A DNA stretch of 15,391 bases from contig CAYGJN010000067.1 of the NCBI GenBank assembly GCA_964350135.1, forward strand, positions 1 to 15,391, given 5' to 3'. The position numbers and the translations under genes are program-made. Below are positions 7,100 through 13,331 of this stretch, one piece after another. Each line of letters opens with the position of its first letter. Position 1 is the stretch's first letter. This stretch comes from CAYGJN01 sp964350135. Its GTDB lineage: Bacteria > Bdellovibrionota > Bacteriovoracia > Bacteriovoracales > Bacteriovoracaceae. Below the pieces are notes generated by a model, which was not told the DNA's origin, did no database searches, and worked only from the letters and a program-made list of their open reading frames with translations.

Positions 7100-7775
7100 A
7101 ATATTCTCTCACTCCCCTAAAGCTTTTTCGATGAATAATACATGGGCCAAATTCTGAAATGGCCAGTTTATGACTTTTAGTAGGATATCCAGCATGGGAC
7201 TCAAATCCGTACTGAGGATACTCTTTTGCAAAGTTAATCATAAGAGCATCTCTGTACTCCTTTGCAATTATTGAGGCCATTGCAATCAGGCAAGATTTTT
7301 GATCACCTTTAATAATTGGAAATTCATGTATATTCCTATTATCAAAATTAACTTTCTTATTCCCATCTATAAGAATCAAACCTTCTCCATATGCATTGAA
7401 ATAGTTAAAGGACTCTTTCATGGCCAATAGTGAAGCTTTTAAAATATTATTTCGATCAATTGAACTATGATCTTGATTATTGATACAAAAATCAAATGAG
7501 CCCTCTTTAATTAGAACTTCATAAACTTGATCAGCAACTAATCTCTCTACATCAATGCCAAGACTATCTAAAAGCTTAAGTCTTTTTTTGCTCGTTAATC
7601 TTTTTGAATCAGTAACTCCTAATTTTTGGAGCTGAGAAACAATCATCTTAAGTGAATTTAAATCATTAACAAAGACTGTACATGCAGTTACAGGACCGGC
7701 CAAAGGGCCTCGCCCAACTTCATCAACACCTGCTATAAATTGATGATTAGATTTTATAAATTCTGTTTCAAACAT
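7089..7775 (-). CDS. rnhB: Ribonuclease HII
   Basis: 228 residues. RNase HII cuts the RNA strand of RNA-DNA hybrids and single ribonucleotides embedded in DNA. The active-site carboxylates are visible: D18 and E19 in GVDEVGRGPLAGPV, D137 in LILIDGNK and D158 in IIKGDQKS. The supporting motifs VTDSKRLTSKKR, AMASIIAKEYRD and YPQYGFESHAGYPTKSH are also present. The E. coli-type ASIxAK segment is conserved. ATG start at 7773-7775 with no ribosome site. The 20 bases before it are AT-rich and lie just downstream of the rplS terminator. Overlaps yraN by 11 bases. Confidence 0.95.
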   Translation of the reverse strand: MFETEFIKSNHQFIAGVDEVGRGPLAGPVTACTVFVNDLNSLKMIVSQLQKLGVTDSKRLTSKKRLKLLDSLGIDVERLVADQVYEVLIKEGSFDFCINNQDHSSIDRNNILKASLLAMKESFNYFNAYGEGLILIDGNKKVNFDNRNIHEFPIIKGDQKSCLIAMASIIAKEYRDALMINFAKEYPQYGFESHAGYPTKSHKLAISEFGPCIIHRKSFRGVREYCER

Positions 7776-7794
7776 TATAGAATTTTGACAAAAA

Positions 7795-7819
7795 AAAAGC
7801 GCCTCTACAAGGCGCTTTT
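7795..7819 (-). terminator. Intrinsic terminator after rplS
   Basis: A 10-base-pair hairpin (arms 7795-7804 and 7810-7819, core AGCGCC/GGCGCT, loop CTACA). On the minus strand it is followed by a run of nine T (complement of 7790-7798, partly in the stem base). It lies 21 bases past the rplS stop and 19 bases before the rnhB start, so it separates rplS from rnhB-yraN transcriptionally. On the plus strand the T tract is only four long. Confidence 0.9.
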
Positions 7820-7840
7820 AGATATTGAAAACTAATTAGT

Positions 7841-8206
7841 TTATTTTTCTCTATCGTAATCAGTTGCAATTCTTGCTGATTTACCAGAACGTTCACGAAG
7901 GTAATAATGCTTAGCTCTTCTGGTTTTACCGTGAGAGGTAACTTCAACTTTTTCGATATTTGGTGAATGAAATGGAAAAACTCTTTCAACACCAACACCA
8001 CTAGAGATTTTTCTTACTCTAAAGTGACCATTAATATTATTTCTTTCTTTAAGAGCAATACACATCCCTTGAAAGACCTGTACACGTGATTTCCCAGCCT
8101 CTGTGATTCTTACGTGAACAGCAAGACTGTCACCAGATCTAAAGATTGGAAATTTACTAACTTTGTCGTTAGTGTGATTTTGATTAACTTTGTCGATGAG
8201 GTTCAT
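7841..8206 (-). CDS. rplS: 50S ribosomal protein L19
   Basis: 121 residues, normal for L19, a protein at the 30S-50S interface. Typical features are FRSGDSLAVHVRITEAGKSRVQVFQGMCIALKER (residues 22-55), the GVGVERVFPFHSPNIEKVEV core and the basic KTRRAKHYYLRERSGKSARI C-terminus. ATG start with a GGAG ribosome site about six bases upstream. It is the last gene before an intrinsic terminator and follows the SPOUT methyltransferase gene by 35 bases. The rpsP...trmD...rplS order is the widely conserved one. Confidence 0.97.
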   Translation of the reverse strand: MNLIDKVNQNHTNDKVSKFPIFRSGDSLAVHVRITEAGKSRVQVFQGMCIALKERNNINGHFRVRKISSGVGVERVFPFHSPNIEKVEVTSHGKTRRAKHYYLRERSGKSARIATDYDREK

Positions 8207-8225
8207 TTTAACTCCAACATCATTT

Positions 8226-8254
8226 TAAATAATATTTGAACTTAGAGGGACCAA
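8226..8254 (-). promoter_or_regulatory. Possible internal promoter for rplS
   Basis: On the minus strand, TTGGTC (8249-8254) is followed after 17 bases by TATTTA (8226-8231). Transcription would start near 8219, leaving a short leader that still contains the GGAG ribosome site of rplS. The -10 match is weak. The main reason to note it is that rplS, a ribosomal protein gene, is separated from the rpsP promoter by a terminator. Confidence 0.22.
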
Positions 8255-8808
8255 CTGAGCTGATTTAAATAAATAGCTACAGCACTTCGCACAGATAGGT
8301 GGTTATAACCATCCTGAGCAGCTCCAATAATAGGAGCTAGTCTAAAATCCGAACGAGCAATTATAGAGTCCGTAAGTCCCCAACCTGTACCAAATACGAT
8401 AAATAGAGGCACTTTGTCAATTTGCGCCTGCCCAATTAGCTCTTTCATTCCACCGTCATTCTCAGCAAAATTAGCTCCAGTAACCACCAATTTGGGTCTT
8501 TGTCCTTCAAGCTTTTCAATCTCATCCATAGCAAGATCCAAAGATTCTTGATGATAGACATGGGAGAGAGCATCTGAACGATCTGGATTATAAACAGAGG
8601 CAGAATCCTCTTTCCAATGACCCAGAATAGTTGATAAGAGCTCTTTTTGGGCCTTAACCGGTGTAATGATAAAATAGCCTCGAGATCCAAAAGTCCTAGA
8701 AGATCTGGCAATATCGTGGATATCAAGATTTGTAACAGAAGTAGTTATTTCAAGATTATTTTTATTTTTAATAGGATGATGAACAAGACCAATATAATAA
8801 TTAATCAT
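8242..8808 (-). CDS. SPOUT-class SAM-dependent RNA methyltransferase (Pfam Methyltrn_RNA_4 type)
   Basis: 188 residues from the ATG at 8806-8808; a TTG one codon upstream is also possible. The N-terminus INYYIGLVHHPIKNKN, then TSVTNLDIHDIARSSRTFG, and the C-terminal LFIVFGTGWGLTDSII, APIIGAAQDGYNHLSVRSAVAIYLNQL identify the TrmD-neighbour methyltransferase family. GTGWGL and YNHLSVRSA form the SAM-binding trefoil knot typical of SPOUT enzymes. The RNA target of this family is not known to me. It overlaps the end of trmD by eight bases, so translation is probably coupled, with a GGGG sequence just upstream. Presence beside trmD is characteristic of Deltaproteobacteria-like and some other deep lineages. 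Confidence 0.88.
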   Translation of the reverse strand: MINYYIGLVHHPIKNKNNLEITTSVTNLDIHDIARSSRTFGSRGYFIITPVKAQKELLSTILGHWKEDSASVYNPDRSDALSHVYHQESLDLAMDEIEKLEGQRPKLVVTGANFAENDGGMKELIGQAQIDKVPLFIVFGTGWGLTDSIIARSDFRLAPIIGAAQDGYNHLSVRSAVAIYLNQLSWSL

Positions 8809-9535
8809 CAATTTTACCCCATAAGTCTGGTCTGTGCTTTTGAGTAAGTTCTTTTCTCATTTGCACTCTCCATTTTTCCTGTAAAGCATGGTTGCCTGAT
8901 CTTAGAACTTCAGGAACAACAAGCCCCTCAAACTCTAGCGGCCTAGTATAATAAGGCTCTTCTAGTAAATCATCTTCAAAGGATTCACAAGTATTACTCT
9001 CCTTGTTTCCAAGAACATCTGAACAAAACCTTAAAGAGCTATCTAGTATACCCATAACAGCGATTTCTGCCCCAGTTAGAATAAAATCTCCAAGGCTTAT
9101 CTGTTGATCTATATAAAGCTCACAAAAGCGCTCATCAATCCCTTCATAACGACCACAAATAAAAACAAGATCTTTTTTATTACTAGACTGTAAGTAGCTA
9201 GAGAACTTTCTCGCTTCTTTATTATCCCACTTAGTTCCTCTTGGACTTGGATAAACAATATGGAGATTTTCCTTAATACTAGTATAGTTTCCTTTTGCGC
9301 AGATTTGATTAAGTGATTCTTTTAAAACATCGGCCCTAATCACCATTCCTTGCCCGCCTCCATAAGGAGTATCATCAACACCTTTAAAACCTTTTGGAGA
9401 GCATTCTTTTAGATCAATGGTTTCAAGTTTGAAATCCCCTCCTCGCTCTGATCTTAAGGTTTTTCCAATAACGCCATTTTCCACGAATGAATCAAAGTAG
9501 TCTGGAAAAAGTGTGACTATCCAAATACGCTTCAT
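8801..9535 (-). CDS. trmD: tRNA (guanine37-N1)-methyltransferase TrmD
   Basis: 244 residues. TrmD methylates N1 of G37 next to the anticodon and so prevents +1 frameshifting. Visible motifs: WIVTLFPDYFD at the start, GFKGVDDTPYGGGQGMVIRADV, YPSPRGTKWDN, LVFICGRYEGIDERF, the SAM-binding knot ISLGDFILTGAE and the EEPYYTRPLEFEGLVVPEVLRSGNH tRNA-binding region. The expected catalytic Asp-containing linker follows. The ATG overlaps the rimM stop as ATGA, and the 3' end overlaps the second SPOUT gene. Length and motifs are complete. Confidence 0.97.
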   Translation of the reverse strand: MKRIWIVTLFPDYFDSFVENGVIGKTLRSERGGDFKLETIDLKECSPKGFKGVDDTPYGGGQGMVIRADVLKESLNQICAKGNYTSIKENLHIVYPSPRGTKWDNKEARKFSSYLQSSNKKDLVFICGRYEGIDERFCELYIDQQISLGDFILTGAEIAVMGILDSSLRFCSDVLGNKESNTCESFEDDLLEEPYYTRPLEFEGLVVPEVLRSGNHALQEKWRVQMRKELTQKHRPDLWGKIDD

Positions 9536-10032
9536 TCAATAAACTCTGGTCTTTTGATAGAAACTCTTTTATTTGCAATATCTTTTTCTTTAAAAAACTC
9601 ATCTACAAATGGTAAGTCCATTTTTTTGCCATCAATTTCCATTTCAATCACTGTCTGTATATTTGTTTCGTAAAAACCAATAATAGATCCTATCTCTAAC
9701 TTAGTCTCAGCACAGAAAACCTTGCATCCAATAATATCTTTAAGATAAAACTCTCCCTCATTAAGTGGAATTAAGTCTTTTTCTAAAATATAAATTTTAA
9801 AAGGTAAAAGTTCTTCAACTTGGTTACGATTATCAATACCCTCTAGGTAACAAATTACTTTATTTCCAAATTGAATTTTGGAAATGCTAAATTGTCCTAA
9901 TTCTTTATCTGTATTAGTTTTAAGAAGGATCTCAATTCCTGGTTTTAAAGAACTATTTTCAACTTCATAAAGTTTGAAGTGAAACCCTCCTTTAATACCA
10001 TGTGCTTTGTCACAAAAACCAAGTTCAATCAT
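9532..10032 (-). CDS. rimM: Ribosome maturation factor RimM
   Basis: 166 residues. RimM binds S19 and assists maturation of the 30S head. The N-terminal barrel shows LGFCDKAHGIKGGFHFK, a variant of the family G-x5-HGIKG pattern. The PRC-barrel half shows GEFYLKDIIGCKVF and ends MDLPFVDEFFKEKDIANKRVSIKRPEFIE, as expected. Start is ATG at 10030-10032. It is fixed by the position of HGIKG and by the absence of any other start codon near upstream. There is no ribosome site: the nine bases before ATG are TTTTTTATT, the T tract of an intrinsic terminator. Coupled to trmD by an ATGA overlap. Confidence 0.93.
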   Translation of the reverse strand: MIELGFCDKAHGIKGGFHFKLYEVENSSLKPGIEILLKTNTDKELGQFSISKIQFGNKVICYLEGIDNRNQVEELLPFKIYILEKDLIPLNEGEFYLKDIIGCKVFCAETKLEIGSIIGFYETNIQTVIEMEIDGKKMDLPFVDEFFKEKDIANKRVSIKRPEFIE

Positions 10033-10035
10033 AAT

Positions 10036-10060
10036 AAAAAAAGGCCCGTTATCCGGGCCT
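10036..10060 (-). terminator. Intrinsic terminator between khpA and rimM
   Basis: A seven-base-pair GC-rich stem (AGGCCCG at 10042-10048 with CGGGCCT at 10054-10060, loop of five) is followed on the minus strand by at least seven T, counting the base of the stem. It lies 27 bases after the khpA stop, and its 3' arm ends nine bases before the rimM ATG. There is no T tract on the other strand, so it acts on minus-strand transcripts. Confidence 0.92.
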
Positions 10061-10086
10061 GTCCATAAAAAATATCGTAATTAAAT

Positions 10087-10326
10087 TTATTCAATAATTT
10101 CTAAGACAGATCTTTTTTTAAGTTTTGTAGAAGCTGCATTTAAAATAGTTCTTAACGCTCTTGCAGTTCTTCCCTGCTTACCAATAACTTTTCCAAGATC
10201 AGACTTATCTACTTTTAGTTCAATGACAGTAGTTTGTTCACCTACTATCTCTGTAACCTTAACTTCATCTGGTATATCAACCAATGCCTTACTAACATAA
10301 TTAATAAGTTCTTTTAGTTCACTCAT
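10087..10326 (-). CDS. khpA: KH-domain RNA-binding protein KhpA (YlqC type)
   Basis: 79 residues, essentially a single KH domain. The RNA-binding GKQG loop lies in DLGKVIGKQGRTARALRTIL (about residues 43-62), preceded by the VIELKV strand and followed by LEIIE. KhpA proteins bind RNA, often as a heterodimer with KhpB, and influence small-RNA regulation and cell envelope growth in Gram-positive bacteria; its role in this lineage is less clear. ATG start with AGGAG six bases upstream. It sits between rpsP and rimM, its standard position, and is followed by a strong terminator. Confidence 0.93.
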   Translation of the reverse strand: MSELKELINYVSKALVDIPDEVKVTEIVGEQTTVIELKVDKSDLGKVIGKQGRTARALRTILNAASTKLKKRSVLEIIE

Positions 10327-10354
10327 TCCGACTCCTAATGACTTAAAAGATAAA

Positions 10355-10597
10355 TTAAAGCTGAATTTTATTTCTTTTTAAGATTGTTCTCACTGTATCT
10401 GAGAGCAATGCTCCCTGAGAGATCCATTTTTTAATAGAATCAACTTTTACAGAATTAAGAACTTCTTCAGCATTAGGATTGTATTGCCCAAGTTTTTCAA
10501 GAAAACGTCCATTACGTGCTTTTCTAGAATCTGCTGCAACAATAGTATAGACTGGCTTATTTATTCGACCACCACGTGCAAGTCTAATTTTGATCAT
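10355..10597 (-). CDS. rpsP: 30S ribosomal protein S16
   Basis: 80 residues, normal for S16. The sequence opens MIKIRLARGGRINKPVYTIVAADSRKARNGRFLEKLGQYNPN, the family signature, and ends in a DSIKKWISQGALLSDTVRTILKR helix region. S16 binds 16S rRNA early in 30S assembly. ATG start with GGGAG about eight bases upstream. First gene of the rpsP-khpA unit, 28 bases before khpA, with a candidate promoter upstream. Confidence 0.97.
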   Translation of the reverse strand: MIKIRLARGGRINKPVYTIVAADSRKARNGRFLEKLGQYNPNAEEVLNSVKVDSIKKWISQGALLSDTVRTILKRNKIQL

Positions 10598-10633
10598 TTA
10601 TAAACTCCCGAATTAACTACAAATTTTCAACTA

Positions 10634-10676
10634 GTTATAGAGCATAGGTTTTAAGTCAACGAAGTGCATAAGTCAA
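10634..10676 (-). promoter_or_regulatory. Candidate promoter region of rpsP
   Basis: The minus strand between ffh and rpsP carries TTGACTTA twice (10669-10676 and 10652-10659) with a 17-base period. The first copy followed by TAAAAC (10648-10653) gives a 17-base spacer. The second followed by TATAAC (10634-10639) gives only 14. One of these pairs is probably a sigma-70 promoter for rpsP-khpA. No terminator hairpin for ffh is seen here, so read-through from ffh is also possible. Confidence 0.4.
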
Positions 10677-10688
10677 TGAAAAAGAGGG

Positions 10689-12140
10689 TTACCAAAAGTA
10701 TCCACCACCGAAAGGGCCCTTCTTTTTGCCTTTTTTTCCTTTCTTTTTGCCTGTGGCCTGCTGTCGGAATCCTTTTTGAGGACCGCCCATAAGGCCTTCC
10801 ATTCCAGGCATACCCGGCATACCGCCGCCTTTAAACATCTGCATCATTCCACCCATCATCTTTTCCATTTGCTTGAATTTCTTAAGAAACTCCTGAACAT
10901 CTTTAAGCTGGGTGCCAGATCCTCGAGCAATTCTGCTCATACGAGATTCATTTAAAAGCTTGTAATCATCGCGCTCTTTCGCTGTCATAGACGATATGAT
11001 TACTTTCATTTTCTTCATTTCATCTTTGGCAGGACTGAGGTCTCCTACTTGCCTTAAAGCGCCGCCCATTCCTGGGATCATCTTAAGGATGGACTCCATA
11101 GAACCTAATTTTCCAATAGATTCCATCTGCTTCATAAAATCACTGATGGTAAAGCGGTTTTGCTCAAGATTTTTCATCATGCGCTCAGCATCTTTTTCAT
11201 CAATAACTTCTTCAGCTTTTTCCACAAGAGAGACAACATCTCCCATATCTAGAATTCTTTTTGCGAGCCTATCTGGGTGAAAAAGCTCAAGGTCCTTCAT
11301 TTTCTCCCCAGTGGAGATAAAGCGGATCGGAACCCCTGTTACTGCACGAATTGAAAGAGCAGCACCACCACGAGCATCTGAGTCCATTTTAGAAAGAACA
11401 ACACCAGTAAGCTCAATAGTTTCATGAAAGGCCTTGGCAACATTCACTGCCTCTTGCCCTGTCATGGCATCAGCAACCATTAAAACTTCAGGTTTGAGAT
11501 CAGCTATGGCCTCTTTTACTTCACGAATTTGTCCCATTAGTTCTTGGTCAATATGAAGTCGCCCGGCCGTATCTATTAAAACTATATTTTTGCGAAGAGT
11601 TTTAGCATGAGCAATAGCAGCAAGTGCAATATCTTTGGGATGAGTTGATAGATCACTATCAAAATAATCCATATCTAATTGCTTACAAAGTGTAATCAAT
11701 TGGTCTTTAGCTGCAGGTCTAAAAGTATCTGCAGGTACTACAAGGACATCTTTTTTTTCTTTAGACTTAAGGTATTGTGAGAGTTTTCCCGTAAAAGTTG
11801 TTTTACCAGCACCATTTAATCCCACAATAAGAATGGGCAATACACCTACTCTATCAAGAGGGAGTTTTTCATTTTGATCTCCCATTGTGGCAGCTAATTC
11901 GTCATGCATAATCTTAACGAATTGCTCACCAGGCTCAACACCAGATATAACTTTCTCACCTAGAGCGCGCTCTTTTACAGAATTAACAAAGCCTTTAACA
12001 ACTTTGAAATTTACATCAGCTTCTAAAAGAGCTGTTTTAACCTCAGAGAGAGTGTCTTCAATATTGGATTCGGTAATCTTTGCCTTTCCACGAAGGTTTT
12101 TGAAAGCACTATCGAATTTTTCACTTAAGTTATCGAACAT
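10689..12140 (-). CDS. ffh: Signal recognition particle protein Ffh
   Basis: 483 residues from the ATG at 12138-12140. Ffh, bound to 4.5S RNA, takes nascent membrane proteins to FtsY. N domain: MFDNLSEKFDSAFKNLRG. GTPase motifs: GLNGAGKTT (107-115), ADTFRPAAKDQL (137-148), DTAGRLHID (190-198) and SKMDSDARGGAA (250-261; the usual TKLD is SKMD). The M domain holds the RNA-binding SRMSRIARGSG (399-409) and Met-rich segments, then a Gly/Met repeat (GGMPGMPGMEGLMGG) and a Lys-rich tail ending GGGYFW. The frame extends upstream to 12236, but that part is unlike the family and antisense to the dus start; MFDNL matches the usual N-terminus. Another ATG is at 12147-12149. No ribosome site is visible before either. 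Confidence 0.95.
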   Translation of the reverse strand: MFDNLSEKFDSAFKNLRGKAKITESNIEDTLSEVKTALLEADVNFKVVKGFVNSVKERALGEKVISGVEPGEQFVKIMHDELAATMGDQNEKLPLDRVGVLPILIVGLNGAGKTTFTGKLSQYLKSKEKKDVLVVPADTFRPAAKDQLITLCKQLDMDYFDSDLSTHPKDIALAAIAHAKTLRKNIVLIDTAGRLHIDQELMGQIREVKEAIADLKPEVLMVADAMTGQEAVNVAKAFHETIELTGVVLSKMDSDARGGAALSIRAVTGVPIRFISTGEKMKDLELFHPDRLAKRILDMGDVVSLVEKAEEVIDEKDAERMMKNLEQNRFTISDFMKQMESIGKLGSMESILKMIPGMGGALRQVGDLSPAKDEMKKMKVIISSMTAKERDDYKLLNESRMSRIARGSGTQLKDVQEFLKKFKQMEKMMGGMMQMFKGGGMPGMPGMEGLMGGPQKGFRQQATGKKKGKKGKKKGPFGGGYFW

Positions 12141-12147
12141 GGCAGGC

Positions 12148-12153
12148 ATTATA
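12148..12153 (-). promoter_or_regulatory. Consensus -10 box for ffh
   Basis: The minus strand reads TATAATGCCTGCCATG, with a perfect TATAAT at 12148-12153. Its expected start point, about seven to eight bases downstream, falls at 12140-12141, the first base of the preferred ffh start codon. No good -35 hexamer lies 16-18 bases upstream (GGCCAA at 17), which lowers confidence. Confidence 0.4.
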
Positions 12154-12155
12154 GC

Positions 12156-12184
12156 TTGACGAGCTTTCTTTTGGCCATTAGATT
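12156..12184 (+). promoter_or_regulatory. Promoter of the tRNA-dihydrouridine synthase gene, predicted leaderless
   Basis: TTGACG at 12156-12161 (five of six to consensus), a 17-base spacer, and TAGATT at 12179-12184 (four of six). A start point seven bases after the -10 would be 12191, exactly the A of the dus ATG. The absence of any ribosome site before that ATG is consistent with a leaderless transcript. It is back to back with the ffh -10 box. Confidence 0.5.
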
Positions 12185-12190
12185 TGCGCC

Positions 12191-13285
12191 ATGAGCAATT
12201 TTGAAATGCTATCTTTTTCAGATTCACTACAATCAAAGCTAGATATTCTTAATTCTAGAAAGCAAAGCTGTAGGCTTGGAGAGCTTGATTTTAGCTCAAG
12301 AATTCTCTTGGCTCCCATGGCCAGCATCTGTAATGCTCCATTTAGACTTCTTATGCAGCAATTAGGTGCAGGAGGCTCTGCAAGCGAGCTTGTTAGCTGT
12401 GACGGAATTATTCACGGAAATAAAAGAACATTAGATATGCTTAGAATTCATCCAAAAGAAAAACATCTTGGGATTCAGCTTTTTGGAGAAGATAAAGATA
12501 TTATGGCCCAGGCTGCCAAAACGGCCTTAGAGTATAGGCCTGATTTTATTGATATCAATATGGGCTGTCCTGTTAGAAAAGTTGTTAATAAAGGAGGCGG
12601 ATCTGCTCTTTTAAAAGATGCTGCTTCACTTGGTCCATATCTAGAAACAGTTAAGAAATCCTTAGGCTCAACTCCCCTTACTATAAAAATTAGAACTGGC
12701 TGGGATGATGATCAGATCAATGCTCATGAGATTGTTCATATTGCAAAAGAGTCTGGTGTTAATATGGTGGCTATTCATGGACGAACTAGGGCCCAACAGT
12801 ATAGAGGAAGTGCAAATTGGGATTATATAGAATGGCTAGCAGAGGAATCTAGTCTACCACTTATTGGAAATGGAGATTTACATCAGGCCTTTCAAGTAAA
12901 AGAGAGACTTGATAAAACAAAATGTCAGGCAGTAATGGTGGCAAGAGGCTGTCTTAGAAATCCATTTATATTTTTAGAACCTTATACTTTAGAAAGCGAA
13001 GACCTTAAATTCACTTCTGCTGATTATTTTGAAGTGCTTTCACGTTATGCCTATTATGTAGGCGAGTTTTTTGATCGGGAGCAGGTCCATCTTATTCAGG
13101 TTAGAAAACTTATGATGTGGTTTGCTGCAGGTTTTCCAGGTGCTTCAATATTTAGATCCAAATTATTTGATTTTAAGACCTTAGAAGATGCTATGAAATG
13201 GTCAGAAGACTTCTTTCAATCAAACGCATCTCGGACTAAATTCATCAACTACGGACAAGATTTTATGATGTCCGGCCACGGTTAG
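12191..13285 (+). CDS. dusB: tRNA-dihydrouridine synthase, DusB-like
   Basis: 364 residues. A flavin enzyme that reduces specific uridines of tRNA to dihydrouridine with NADPH. The TIM barrel begins with LAPMASICNAPFR (40-52). The catalytic Cys is C126 in DINMGCPVRKVVNKGGGSALL. FMN and substrate contacts are expected from K166 in TIKIRTGWDD, H196 in AIHGRTRAQQYRG, GNGDL (226-230) and MVARGCLRNPFIF (249-261). A C-terminal helical domain completes the protein. There is an unusual 28-residue N-terminal extension before the barrel (usual starts lie near LGELDFSSR). ATG at 12191 has no ribosome site; a second ATG at 12206 is also possible. Divergent from ffh with 50 bases between start codons. The subfamily (DusB rather than another Dus) is judged by eye. 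Confidence 0.9.
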   Translation: MSNFEMLSFSDSLQSKLDILNSRKQSCRLGELDFSSRILLAPMASICNAPFRLLMQQLGAGGSASELVSCDGIIHGNKRTLDMLRIHPKEKHLGIQLFGEDKDIMAQAAKTALEYRPDFIDINMGCPVRKVVNKGGGSALLKDAASLGPYLETVKKSLGSTPLTIKIRTGWDDDQINAHEIVHIAKESGVNMVAIHGRTRAQQYRGSANWDYIEWLAEESSLPLIGNGDLHQAFQVKERLDKTKCQAVMVARGCLRNPFIFLEPYTLESEDLKFTSADYFEVLSRYAYYVGEFFDREQVHLIQVRKLMMWFAAGFPGASIFRSKLFDFKTLEDAMKWSEDFFQSNASRTKFINYGQDFMMSGHG

Positions 13286-13331
13286 TATTAAGAATAGTCA
13301 TTATAAGCACGATAAGTTTAGTGGAGGGGCC

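Noticed and set aside
7774..7779. TATAAT overlapping the rnhB start codon as a promoter
   Set aside because: It would start transcription inside the gene, and the nearby TTGTCA is only six bases away. Probably chance in AT-rich DNA.
10996..12159. Plus-strand frames opposite ffh
   Set aside because: Antisense shadows of a conserved gene. Their Ser/Ile/Phe-rich composition is what the complement of ffh would give.
12141..12236. Upstream extension of ffh by 32 residues
   Set aside because: The extra residues do not resemble the family, lie antisense to the dus start, and MFDNLSEKF is the standard Ffh beginning.
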